A stretch of 64,000 bases of DNA from Paenibacillus sp. W2I17 (GTDB lineage Bacteria; Bacillota; Bacilli; Paenibacillales; Paenibacillaceae), in NCBI RefSeq assembly GCF_030815985.1, contig NZ_JAUSXM010000001.1, positions 496,001 to 560,000 on the forward strand. Reading direction: 5' to 3'. The position numbers and the translations under genes were made by a program. Shown piece by piece: positions 45,817-55,211 of the stretch. Every line of letters starts with the position of its first letter. Position 1 is the stretch's first letter. The notes under the pieces are model-generated. The model made no database searches, was not told where the DNA came from, and was given only the letters and a program-made list of their open reading frames with translations.

Positions 45817-46542
45817 ATGATCAGAGTAGAGAACTTGAGTAAATCCGTTGGCGTGGACCGCGTTCCCGTTCTACGGGATATTCGTTTTGATATGCAACAG
45901 GGTGAAATGATAGCTGTAGTTGGCTCAAGCGGTAGCGGTAAGAGCATGTTGCTTAAATGTTTGGCCATGATGGAAAAATGGGATTCCGGGCGGTTTACGG
46001 TGGACGGTGCCGAGATTTTGAAAGAAGGCTGGTCCGGAAAACGGAAAATCAAACGGGAATGGGCATACTTGGAACAGAATCCAGAACTATTTCCCAGACG
46101 TACGGCTCTTAAAAATGTGTTAATCGGACGATCGGGTCAGACTCCTGTATGGAGAATGGTAACCGGTATGGTTCGTTCCGATGATTATATGGGTGCTATG
46201 GATTATCTCGAAGGATTGGGATTACTTGATAAAGCACATCAAATAGCAGAGAAGCTCAGTGGTGGCGAGAAGCAACGTGTTGCTATTGCAAGAGCACTTG
46301 CTCATGGTGCCAAAGTGGTTTTGGCCGATGAACCAGTGATTGGTCTTGACCCTCACACAGCAGATTCAGTGCTGGAAACGCTGCGCAAATTATGTGAAGA
46401 AGAACGTGCAACAGTCATTGCAGTACTGCCTATTGAACTTGCTGAGAAACATGCCACACGGATCTGGGGATTGGCAGAAGGCAAGATTGCTTTTGATATT
46501 CGTGGACGAAGACTCACACAGCAAGAAAAAAACCAGATTTAA
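45817..46542 (+). CDS. ABC transporter ATP-binding protein without permease
   Basis: The 241-aa subunit has Walker A GSSGSGKS, signature LSGGEKQR and Walker B VVLADEPVIGLD. The usual histidine of the H-loop is replaced in VIAVLPIELAE, which is unusual and may lower ATPase activity. It resembles phosphonate or amino-acid importer ATPases. No membrane subunit is encoded nearby. The next gene, for a lipoprotein, begins 16 nt later. Confidence 0.8.
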   Translation: MIRVENLSKSVGVDRVPVLRDIRFDMQQGEMIAVVGSSGSGKSMLLKCLAMMEKWDSGRFTVDGAEILKEGWSGKRKIKREWAYLEQNPELFPRRTALKNVLIGRSGQTPVWRMVTGMVRSDDYMGAMDYLEGLGLLDKAHQIAEKLSGGEKQRVAIARALAHGAKVVLADEPVIGLDPHTADSVLETLRKLCEEERATVIAVLPIELAEKHATRIWGLAEGKIAFDIRGRRLTQQEKNQI

Positions 46543-46558
46543 ACTATTGAAAAGAGTG

Positions 46559-47884
46559 ATGAGATTGTTTAATTCACGGTGGGGACGCTTTGTAGCAGCA
46601 GGAACTATGGCGATTATGCTTGGTTCTGTTCTAAGCGGATGCACAGTCATAAGTGACCCCAAGGGTTTGATGAGAAAACCAATGATGTCCACCGATAAGG
46701 AGAAATTGTACAACGTGGTTCAGGTTAAACTGCCGCCAGAGAGCACGTTGATTCGTCCCAAGGATATGAATAATACCAGCATGATTCGGGTGGAAGACCT
46801 GAACGGGGATGGAACACGGGAAGCGATTGTTTTTTATGAGACACCAAATGAGAATGTGCGAATCCATGGCATGATTTTGGAAGAGCAGGGAGGCACATGG
46901 GTTAAAAAACTTACATTTGATGTGCCGGGAAATGAGTTGCAATCCTTTAAAGTATTGGATATTACGAATGACGGAAATCCGGATATTATTCTTGGTGTAA
47001 GTCTGCAGGAGCAGAAGGCCCTGACTGCATATTCCTACAAGGGCGGGGCACTGGAGCAGGTCTTGGGTGGAGTTCCGTATAATCAATATATCATTGATGA
47101 TGCGCAGGGGAACACGCTGGATTTGAGCGGAGATGGTAAAAGTGATTTTGTTATCATTTCGCTGAACAACAGCGGTTTTGCAACGATTGCGTTATATCAG
47201 TACGAAGATGGCAGCTTCAAGGAAGTTGATCGGGTGCAGACCGATTATACCGTTAAAGAAGTTTATAATGCTCTGGGCGGAGAGATCGCCAAAGGACAGA
47301 TGGGCATTGTACTGGATGCCGAGCTGGATGATCGGAGTTCCTTCTCGCAAATTATGTATGTTAAAGATAACAAGTTAGTCAATGCTTTCAAATCACCGGA
47401 TCAAACGTATAGAGATGACAAAATTTTAAGCGGTGATGTTGATAATGATGGTATTATTGAGTTTGGGCTCAAAGAGACTCCAAAAGGTTGGGAGCATTAC
47501 GTATTTGACTCTCGGTTGTGGTTTTATACTTATTATCAGTGGGATGGTAAAGACAGCAAGAAATTTGTCTCATTCCAATTCCGGGATGATGCTGATTTAT
47601 TTCACCTAAACCTCAAGCCAGAGTGGTACGGTAAGATCACTATTGATACCAAATCGGAAAAGGAAAAATATATTCGATTTAAAATGATTGATACGGACGA
47701 AACCGTAGCAGAGATCAAATATTTCACCCTTTCCAAGTGGGAACAGGAGAAGGGTAAAAGCTGGAAGGAAATTACGCGTACCAAAGATCGAGTTATTGCT
47801 TCACGAGTAGCACAATCAGAGGCGGGTAAAGATGCACTGAGCAATACTTCTCAGCTGAATAGAAAGGGAGAACTTAATGAGTAA
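46559..47884 (+). CDS. Lipoprotein with FG-GAP/VCBS-like calcium loops
   Basis: The signal peptide ends in the lipobox LSGC with cysteine 28, so the protein is anchored on the outer face of the membrane. The body carries at least four DxDxDG-like loops: DLNGDGTRE, DITNDGNPD, DLSGDGKSD and DVDNDGIIE. They are spaced as in beta-propeller FG-GAP or VCBS repeats, which often bind calcium. No enzyme motif is visible. The gene's stop overlaps the start of a response regulator gene, so it may sense an external condition for that two-component system. This role is inferred. Confidence 0.78.
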   Translation: MRLFNSRWGRFVAAGTMAIMLGSVLSGCTVISDPKGLMRKPMMSTDKEKLYNVVQVKLPPESTLIRPKDMNNTSMIRVEDLNGDGTREAIVFYETPNENVRIHGMILEEQGGTWVKKLTFDVPGNELQSFKVLDITNDGNPDIILGVSLQEQKALTAYSYKGGALEQVLGGVPYNQYIIDDAQGNTLDLSGDGKSDFVIISLNNSGFATIALYQYEDGSFKEVDRVQTDYTVKEVYNALGGEIAKGQMGIVLDAELDDRSSFSQIMYVKDNKLVNAFKSPDQTYRDDKILSGDVDNDGIIEFGLKETPKGWEHYVFDSRLWFYTYYQWDGKDSKKFVSFQFRDDADLFHLNLKPEWYGKITIDTKSEKEKYIRFKMIDTDETVAEIKYFTLSKWEQEKGKSWKEITRTKDRVIASRVAQSEAGKDALSNTSQLNRKGELNE

Positions 47885-48575
47885 AGTACTTATTCTTGAG
47901 GATGAAGAATCCATCCGCAGTTTTATAGTGATTAATTTAAAGAGAAACGGATTCGAAGTGCTTGAAGCGGGTGACGGTCATGAAGCGCTTCGCATACTGC
48001 AGACAGTACCAGATATTGATCTGGCTCTGCTGGATGTCATGGTACCAGGTATTGATGGATTCGAGGTGTGTCGACGGATCCGTGAAACCAATGAACGTCT
48101 GGGCATCATCTTTTTGACCGCGAAAGTTCAGGAACAGGATAAAGTGTACGCACTCTCCGTTGGTGCAGATGATCACGTCAGCAAGCCTTTCAGCCCAACA
48201 GAGTTGATTGCACGTATTCAGTCATTGTTACGCCGCGTGAACGTGCATCGGGAAACTGCGGCAAAGGTTACGTTCCAGTCCGGGCCATTTTCACTGGACC
48301 TGATCTCGAAGCAATTCAAAAAACAGAATGAAGCGATTGAGTTGACTCCAACGGAGTTTTCCTTGATTCAGTTTTTTCTGGAAAAAGAAAATACACCGCT
48401 CAGCCGCGATGTATTGTTAGATCACGTATGGGGAAAAGAGTACATGGGTGATCCCAAAATTGTGGATGTCAACATTCGTCGTCTGCGTCAGAAAATTGAG
48501 AACAATCCTTCCGAGCCCGAATACCTGCAGACAGTATGGGGTCACGGGTACAAATGGAAGGGCCGGGAGCAATGA
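47877..48575 (+). CDS. OmpR/PhoB-family response regulator
   Basis: The receiver is intact, with the acidic pair in LEDEES, phospho-acceptor aspartate 53 in LLDVM and the lysine in VSKPF. The winged helix follows (LTPTEFSLIQFFL, VWGKEYMGDPKIVDVNIRRLRQK, TVWGHGYKW). It overlaps the lipoprotein gene by 8 nt and the kinase gene by 4 nt. The regulon is unknown. Confidence 0.92.
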   Translation: MSKVLILEDEESIRSFIVINLKRNGFEVLEAGDGHEALRILQTVPDIDLALLDVMVPGIDGFEVCRRIRETNERLGIIFLTAKVQEQDKVYALSVGADDHVSKPFSPTELIARIQSLLRRVNVHRETAAKVTFQSGPFSLDLISKQFKKQNEAIELTPTEFSLIQFFLEKENTPLSRDVLLDHVWGKEYMGDPKIVDVNIRRLRQKIENNPSEPEYLQTVWGHGYKWKGREQ

Positions 48576-50071
48576 TTAAAAAAGGCATTACTCGGCAGAT
48601 CGTACTACATTATTTCTTTGTAGTTTTTCTCGCTCTGCTGTTGGTCGAATTCGTATTTATGTTGGCAGTTCAAAGGTATTATTATGAGAGTATCTACAAT
48701 ACGATTAGTACCCACATTTCTAATTCAAAGGACTTTTTCGAGCCAATCGCTCGTGAGAATACTACGGAGGATGCCAATAATCTGTCTAGACTCCTTGTGA
48801 ACTTGGCATTGTCCAATACTGAATTGGAAATTTTGGATCTGAACGGGCGCGTATTGGCGAGTTCGACTGCTTTTGAATCTGACCGTGCTGTGCTGCAAAC
48901 CAGTGATATTATGCAGGCTCTGAATGGGGATATGGGACGCTGGATTGGAAGACAACCAGGTACTGGAGAATCCGTCATGGCCGTTTCACACAAGTTTGAT
49001 CTGGGCGGCGAAAATACTTATGTTATTCGATATCTGACATCACTTGAAGATGTGAATTCAAAGCTGTTGAATATGGGACTACTCGCCGCTGCCGTTGGTG
49101 TTGGCGTGCTTGCTATAGTGTTGATCATTAGTATTGGTATGGCAAATTCCATTGTACGTCCAATTAACAACATCACCGCAGTATCTGCCCAAATGGCTAG
49201 AGGACGGCTGGATGTCAGGGTTAAGGGGAATTATAAGCACGAACTGGGCGAATTGGCATCAACACTTAACTTCATGGCACATGAAATCGTGCGCAGTAAT
49301 CAGATCAAGGATGATTTTATCTCCTCGATCTCACATGAATTAAGAACACCTTTGACCAGTATCAAAGGCTGGAGCGAGACACTGGATTCAGGCGGTTATG
49401 ATCCGGAAGAAACTCGTATCGGTATGGGTATTATCTCCAAGGAAACCGAACGACTGATTGGACTTGTTGAAGAGATGCTGGATTTCTCCAAATTGCAGCA
49501 GAATCAAATGAAGCTGGTCAAAGGAACCGTCAACATTCGTGAAATTGTACAGGAAACGATGTTGAATGTTTGGGCCAAAGCGGAACAAAAACAGGTCCAT
49601 CTCAAGTTGGAAACGGACGAGACTCGTGCTTATAATGTCCATGGAGACGGTAACAGACTGAAACAAGTCTTCCTGAATGTTGTGGATAATGCGATCAAAT
49701 TTTCACATGAGAATTCCTGGATCTTCTTGTCGGTCAAAGAGGAGAATGGTCAGATCATTGCAGCTGTTCAGGACACCGGTATCGGAATTAGTGAAGAACA
49801 CCTAATCAAAGTACGGGACCGTTTCTTCCAGGTGAATCATCAAAATGGGGGAACGGGACTGGGTCTTGCGATTACGCAAGAACTGGTAGAACTGCATGAG
49901 GGAACGATCACGATGCAAAGTGAACTCGGATCTGGGACAACCGTTACGGTTACGTTACCGGCTGTGGCTGAGGAGATGGGTCCAGAAGAATCTGTAACAC
50001 AATCTGGTGTTACGGCAGTCCCTGAAGAACGAGCAGCAAGCGATACAAAATCGGATATAGAAAAGTCTTAA
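48572..50071 (+). CDS. Membrane sensor histidine kinase
   Basis: The 499-aa kinase has two membrane helices (about residues 12-34 and 165-190) around an extracytoplasmic domain of about 130 residues, then a HAMP domain. The H-box SSISHELRTP has histidine 255. The N-box VVDNAIKFS, G1 DTGIGIS and G2 GTGLGLAI follow. A short acidic tail ends the protein. It is the cognate partner of the response regulator just before it. Confidence 0.93.
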   Translation: MIKKGITRQIVLHYFFVVFLALLLVEFVFMLAVQRYYYESIYNTISTHISNSKDFFEPIARENTTEDANNLSRLLVNLALSNTELEILDLNGRVLASSTAFESDRAVLQTSDIMQALNGDMGRWIGRQPGTGESVMAVSHKFDLGGENTYVIRYLTSLEDVNSKLLNMGLLAAAVGVGVLAIVLIISIGMANSIVRPINNITAVSAQMARGRLDVRVKGNYKHELGELASTLNFMAHEIVRSNQIKDDFISSISHELRTPLTSIKGWSETLDSGGYDPEETRIGMGIISKETERLIGLVEEMLDFSKLQQNQMKLVKGTVNIREIVQETMLNVWAKAEQKQVHLKLETDETRAYNVHGDGNRLKQVFLNVVDNAIKFSHENSWIFLSVKEENGQIIAAVQDTGIGISEEHLIKVRDRFFQVNHQNGGTGLGLAITQELVELHEGTITMQSELGSGTTVTVTLPAVAEEMGPEESVTQSGVTAVPEERAASDTKSDIEKS

Positions 50072-50145
50072 GGTTTTAAAAGATAAGAGATTTTTCTACC
50101 TGATGATCGAGCATGTACGCTTTATAACTTCCATATCAACACCAA

Positions 50146-50177
50146 AAAAAGGCGAGCCATCTGAGGCTCGCCTTTTT
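50146..50177. terminator. Bidirectional terminator between the kinase gene and glgC
   Basis: AAAAAGGCGAGCC pairs perfectly with GGCTCGCCTTTTT over a 6-nt loop and serves both convergent genes. Confidence 0.9.
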
Positions 50178-50196
50178 CATATTATGTTTACTTAAT

Positions 50197-51423
50197 TTAT
50201 GAAGAAAGTTCACCAGTGCGCAGGCGTCCACTTTTCTCATATACTTCTTTCAACATACGAACAGGTTGCGTACGGACAGCCGGTTTGGCAGAGACGATCT
50301 CGTTAGGTCCAACGACCACAATTTCATCCGCCGTACCTTTAACGATTGCACCGTCCTTGATTATTGCACCTTCACCGATGATCGCGCGTTCGATGTGAAC
50401 CCCACGGCCTATACGTGCGTTAGGCATAACGACACTGTCTTTAACCTCAGAGCCTTTACCCACTTCTGCACCGCAGAAGATAACGGAACGTTCCGAACGA
50501 CCTTCGATTGCACAAGAGTCGTGAATCATGGAAGTAACATGTTCGATTTTTGTATGTCTTGCTTTGTAAGCACTTGGCTTGGAGCGCCAGTCGCGAGTAA
50601 ACATCGGCCAGTTTTCTTTTTGCAGACTCCAGTCTTCCTCGTTGTGTAACAGATCCATATGTGCATCCCAAAGGCTCTTAACCGTTCCTACATCTTTCCA
50701 ATAACCATTAAAGTTATAGACAAAGAGGGGGTTATTTTCATTCAACATTTGAGGAATAACATCTTTACCGAAGTCATGGCTGGATTCAGGGTTAGCTGCA
50801 TCTTCCAAGAGATGGCGTTTCAGATAATCCCATTTGAACATGTAAATGCCCATTGAAGCCAGATTACTTTTTGGTTCAGCCGGTTTCTCGGCAAACTCGG
50901 TTACACGCAAATCTTCATCGGCAGCCATGATCCCAAAGCGATGTGCTTCATCCCATGGAACTTCCATAACTGAAATCGTTGCTGCGGCATTATTGGCTTG
51001 ATGAGCCTCCAACATATCACGATAATTCATATGATAAATATGGTCACCCGACAAAATTAGAACATTTTCGGGGTTTTGTTGATCAATATAGTCGATATTT
51101 TTATAAATAGCATCCGCCGTTCCCAAGTATTCGTCATTTCCTGTATGATAAGATGGAAGCAAGGATATTCCTGCCTCACTTGAGTTACCATGTCCCCATG
51201 GTTCTCCTCCACCGATGTGATCGTGTAAAGATTCCGCTTGGTACTGCGTCAGTACACCTACAGTGTCAATTCCTGAATTAACGCAGTTACTGAGAGGAAA
51301 ATCGATGATCCGGTAGTGCCCGCCAAACGGTACAGCGGGTTTTGCGAGACTTGAGGTTAAAGGGGCTAATCGCTTCCCTTCTCCTCCCGCCAACAGCATA
51401 GCGATGCAATCTTTATTAAACAT
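50197..51423 (-). CDS. glgC: Glucose-1-phosphate adenylyltransferase
   Basis: GlgC makes ADP-glucose, the donor for glycogen synthesis. The nucleotide site is [15 protein letters not shown], followed by KPAVPFGG, the IDFPLSNC stretch, DHIYHMNY and [10 protein letters not shown]-terminal left-handed helix region holds hexapeptide repeats. The 408-aa length is normal. The ATG at 51423 has GGGAGGG upstream. It is divergent from glgB-glgA, and no glgD is present here. Confidence 0.93.
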   Translation of the reverse strand: MFNKDCIAMLLAGGEGKRLAPLTSSLAKPAVPFGGHYRIIDFPLSNCVNSGIDTVGVLTQYQAESLHDHIGGGEPWGHGNSSEAGISLLPSYHTGNDEYLGTADAIYKNIDYIDQQNPENVLILSGDHIYHMNYRDMLEAHQANNAAATISVMEVPWDEAHRFGIMAADEDLRVTEFAEKPAEPKSNLASMGIYMFKWDYLKRHLLEDAANPESSHDFGKDVIPQMLNENNPLFVYNFNGYWKDVGTVKSLWDAHMDLLHNEEDWSLQKENWPMFTRDWRSKPSAYKARHTKIEHVTSMIHDSCAIEGRSERSVIFCGAEVGKGSEVKDSVVMPNARIGRGVHIERAIIGEGAIIKDGAIVKGTADEIVVVGPNEIVSAKPAVRTQPVRMLKEVYEKSGRLRTGELSS

Positions 51424-51616
51424 AATCGTTTCCCTCCCAAAATATTGTGCATTGTAGTACATCATTAACGCAAAGTAGAGCAGATGAAACGATTGTTACT
51501 GTAAAAATTCTGAAAATGAACAACATTTTCTAATTCACCGCATTTTTCTTTTCAACTTGGCTAGAATGGGGTAATGGTTACTGTTATATCTATTTTCTTG
51601 AGAAGAAGGTGATCTC

Positions 51617-53623
51617 TTGGCCATTCAACCGTTAGCACACCCGGACATATTGCCGGAGCATATTTATTTATTTCATGAAGGTAACCTTCATCACAGTTAT
51701 CGAATGTTGGGCGCACAGCCTGAGACTTGCGATGGCCTTCAGGGGTATCGCTTTACCGTGTGGGCACCAAACGCCGTAGAAGTAGGACTGGCTATGGACC
51801 GCAATGAATGGAAAGGCGAAAAGGAACCTTTATATAAGATACCCGAATCAGGATTTTGGAGTCGTTTTTTTCCGGAAATTAGCGAAGGAACTTTATACAA
51901 GTTCCGTATATTAACGGAAGATGGAACAGAATTGCTCAAAGCGGACCCATATGCGTTTCAAGCAGAGGTTCGACCTCAGACAGCCTCTGTCACCAGTTCA
52001 ATCGAAGGGTACAAATGGAATGATGGAGCCTGGAGACGCAAACAACGTGCAATGTATAACAAACCTCTACATATTTACGAAATGCACATGGGAACCTGGA
52101 AGCGCAAAGAAGACGGAAGCCTCTATAGTTATCGCGAGATGGCTGATTTGCTTGTTCCTTACTTATTAGAAATGAAATATACACATGTTGAAATGATGCC
52201 CCTCAGTGAGCATCCATATGACCTTTCGTGGGGCTACCAAAACACAGGGTTTTATGCGCCAACCAGCCGTTATGGGCATCCAAAAGATCTGATGTATCTA
52301 GTGGATACGCTACATCAGGCTGGGATTGGCGTATTGCTGGATTGGGTACCTGCACATTTTGCCAAAGACGCTCATGGGTTGCGTATGTTTGATGGTACGC
52401 CTTTGTATGAGTATGCAGATCCGATGTTAGCAGAGAAGCCGGGCTGGGGCACACTTAGCTTTGACTACTCGAAACCTGAGATTCGTTCATTTCTGATCTC
52501 CAATGCATTATATTGGATGGAGATGTATCATTTTGACGGACTCCGTGTTGATGCGGTTACGAGTATGCTTCGGCTTGATTTTGAGAAGCAGCCAGGACAA
52601 TATCGTACCAATGATGAAGGTGGTCTTGAGAACAAGGAAGCTGTAGCCTTTTTGCAGCAGCTGAATGAGACGGTGTTCAAGTATTTCCCTTATGCGTTGA
52701 TGATGGCTGAAGAATCCAGTGCATGGCCAATGGTGACTTTACCTGTAGATGAAGGTGGTCTGGGTTTTAACTACAAATGGAACATGGGCTGGATGAACGA
52801 TACGCTTGATTACATGGAATCTGATTTTCATGAGCGTCCTTCCAAACATCATTTGCTGACTTTCCCGGTCGTATACTCCTTTGCTGAAAATTATGTGCTA
52901 CCTCTGTCACATGACGAGGTTGTTCATGGCAAAAAGTCGCTCCTCGACAAGATGCCAGGAACCTATGAGCAGAAATTTGCCGGCATGCGTGCTTTTCTGG
53001 GCTATTTTATGACTTTCCCAGGGAAAAAGCTGTTGTTTATGGGCGGAGACTTTGGCCAGTTCATCGAATGGAAAGATGAGGATCAACTGGATTGGTTCTT
53101 GCTGGATTATGACAGTCACCGCAATTTGCATAAGTTTGAGCGTGAGCTGTCTAACCTGTACTTGAGTGAAAAAGCTTTGTGGGAGCTTGATCATTCCTTG
53201 GACGGTTATGAATGGATCACTCCGGATGATCAGGACCAGAGTGTCATTTCATACGTACGCAAAGGAAAAAAACCTGCGGATACACTCCTTGTGCTCATTA
53301 ACTTTCAGCCGGTCAAGCGGGAGCGTTACCGGATTGGTGTCATGCGTCCCGGTATGTATACCGAAGTACTGAACAGTGACCATTCCGTTTACGGCGGTTC
53401 AGGCATTACTAATGATATGCAACTGCCTACCGAAAAGATTCCTTTTCATGGGCATCCGCATAGTCTCGAATTGGTATTGCCTCCGCTGAGCATCGTGATT
53501 CTAAAAAAGAACACACGTCGGAAAACGGATGAATCACCTGCGAGTATAACTTCCGTCAGTTCAAAAACGAAGAATAAAAATGAAAGTAACACGCTCAAAC
53601 CGAAGAGGAGGACAAAGGCATGA
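51617..53623 (+). CDS. glgB: 1,4-alpha-glucan branching enzyme
   Basis: GlgB creates the alpha-1,6 branches of glycogen. An N-terminal CBM48-like domain (FTVWAPNAVEVGL) precedes the GH13 barrel with DWVPAHF, the nucleophile in DGLRVDAV, the acid/base glutamate in MMAEESSAWP and LSHDEVVHGK. A basic Ser/Thr/Lys-rich tail of about 35 residues follows the C-domain. The start is TTG 51617 with GAAGGTGATC upstream. It overlaps glgA by 4 nt. Confidence 0.94.
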   Translation: MAIQPLAHPDILPEHIYLFHEGNLHHSYRMLGAQPETCDGLQGYRFTVWAPNAVEVGLAMDRNEWKGEKEPLYKIPESGFWSRFFPEISEGTLYKFRILTEDGTELLKADPYAFQAEVRPQTASVTSSIEGYKWNDGAWRRKQRAMYNKPLHIYEMHMGTWKRKEDGSLYSYREMADLLVPYLLEMKYTHVEMMPLSEHPYDLSWGYQNTGFYAPTSRYGHPKDLMYLVDTLHQAGIGVLLDWVPAHFAKDAHGLRMFDGTPLYEYADPMLAEKPGWGTLSFDYSKPEIRSFLISNALYWMEMYHFDGLRVDAVTSMLRLDFEKQPGQYRTNDEGGLENKEAVAFLQQLNETVFKYFPYALMMAEESSAWPMVTLPVDEGGLGFNYKWNMGWMNDTLDYMESDFHERPSKHHLLTFPVVYSFAENYVLPLSHDEVVHGKKSLLDKMPGTYEQKFAGMRAFLGYFMTFPGKKLLFMGGDFGQFIEWKDEDQLDWFLLDYDSHRNLHKFERELSNLYLSEKALWELDHSLDGYEWITPDDQDQSVISYVRKGKKPADTLLVLINFQPVKRERYRIGVMRPGMYTEVLNSDHSVYGGSGITNDMQLPTEKIPFHGHPHSLELVLPPLSIVILKKNTRRKTDESPASITSVSSKTKNKNESNTLKPKRRTKA

Positions 53624-55062
53624 ATATTCTATTTGCTGCTGCTGAAGTACATCCATTTATCAAAACAGGAGGCCTTGCTGACGTAATCGGTGCTCTCCCG
53701 TTTGCATTGAAGAAGAGCGGGGCAGATGTGCGGGTGATTATGCCTAAGTACAAGGGGATTCCCGCTGAGTATAAAGACGCGTTACAGCCCGTAATTACAA
53801 CGGATGTGCCTCTTGGCTGGCGCAGACCCTATTGTGGAATAGAAATGCTGGTTCATGATGGGATTCCAGTATATTTTGTAGATAATGAGTATTATTTTGG
53901 GCGTGATGGAGTGTACGGTTATATGGATGATGGCGAGCGTTTCGCCTTCTTCAACCGTGCAGTTCTCGAAGTGTTGCCACAGATTGAGTTCAAGCCTGAC
54001 GTGCTGCACAGTCATGACTGGCATGCAGGAATGATTCCTTTGGTGCTTGAAGCACACTACAGACACGATCCATTCTACAGTGATATTCGTACGGTATTCA
54101 CCATACATAACTTGTTGTATCAAGGGGTATTCCCGCATCAGTTATTCAGTGAAATCCTGGAGCTTGACGATCGATATTTCACCGTGGATGGAGCCGAGTA
54201 TTACGGTAATGTCAACTTCCTGAAGGCTGGAATTGTCTACGCTGACCATGTAACAACCGTCAGTCCAACTTACGCACAGGAAGTGAAAACATCTTATTAC
54301 GGATACGGTCTGGACGGACTGCTCAGTTCACTTGGAGATCGATTCAGCGGGATTGTAAATGGTATTGATACCAAGAGCTACAACCCGGCTACAGACACCA
54401 AGATCCCGGTGAAATATAGAACAAGTCTGTCCAAGAAAACGGAAAACAAAATTGAGCTGCAAAAGGAACTTGGACTTCCTGTTCGTCCTGATGTACCTCT
54501 TATGGTCATGGTCACAAGGCTTGTGGATTCCAAAGGACTTGATCTTGTCTGCCGTATCCTGGATGAATTGTTGTATTATGATGATATTCAATTCGCTGTA
54601 CTTGGAACAGGGGAGCAGTCCTATGAACACTGGTTCCGTGAAGCCGCGAATCGTTATCCACTTAAAATGTCTGCCCAGATCAAGTTTAACGATGGGTTAT
54701 CCCGCCGTTTCTATGCAGGCAGTGATATCTTCCTGATGCCATCCAGGTTCGAGCCGTGTGGCATTAGTCAGTTACTGGCTCTGCGGTACGGTAGTGTGCC
54801 TCTCGTAAGGGAAACAGGCGGTCTGAACGATACTGTGCAGGCATATAACGAGTTTACTGGAGAAGGGAATGGTTTCTCATTCACAAGCTTTAACGCACAT
54901 GACATGATGAATACCATTCGGCGTGCCGAGGAGATCTACAAACAGCCAGAACACTGGAAGAAAATTGTGAAAAATGCAATGGGCGGAGAATACAGCTGGA
55001 ATGTCTCAGCTGAAGAATATATGGACATTTATCGTCGGATCACACTTGATCCAGTAAACTGA
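53620..55062 (+). CDS. glgA: Glycogen synthase (ADP-glucose dependent)
   Basis: GlgA is a GT5 glycosyltransferase. The N-terminal ADP-glucose motif KTGGLADV is at residues 15-22. HSHDWHAGMIPL and TVSPTYAQEV follow. The C-terminal domain has FEPCGISQLLALRYGSVPLVRETGGL. The 480-aa length is standard. It is the last gene of the glgBA operon. Confidence 0.95.
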   Translation: MNILFAAAEVHPFIKTGGLADVIGALPFALKKSGADVRVIMPKYKGIPAEYKDALQPVITTDVPLGWRRPYCGIEMLVHDGIPVYFVDNEYYFGRDGVYGYMDDGERFAFFNRAVLEVLPQIEFKPDVLHSHDWHAGMIPLVLEAHYRHDPFYSDIRTVFTIHNLLYQGVFPHQLFSEILELDDRYFTVDGAEYYGNVNFLKAGIVYADHVTTVSPTYAQEVKTSYYGYGLDGLLSSLGDRFSGIVNGIDTKSYNPATDTKIPVKYRTSLSKKTENKIELQKELGLPVRPDVPLMVMVTRLVDSKGLDLVCRILDELLYYDDIQFAVLGTGEQSYEHWFREAANRYPLKMSAQIKFNDGLSRRFYAGSDIFLMPSRFEPCGISQLLALRYGSVPLVRETGGLNDTVQAYNEFTGEGNGFSFTSFNAHDMMNTIRRAEEIYKQPEHWKKIVKNAMGGEYSWNVSAEEYMDIYRRITLDPVN

Positions 55063-55077
55063 TGCAATCCTGAATGA

Positions 55078-55105
55078 GTCACAGCATTCCTGCTGTGGCT
55101 TTTTT
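55078..55105 (+). terminator. Terminator after glgA
   Basis: GTCACAGCA pairs with TGCTGTGGC with one wobble over a 4-nt loop, and six T follow. Confidence 0.87.
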
Positions 55106-55211
55106 AATCAAATAAACAAAACACTTCCAAAGTTCAGAATGAAGTATCATCTGAGACGGTGGAAGTGCTTTTCTTTTCTTTTCTTTTATATGACTGTTCA
55201 GAATTTAAATC

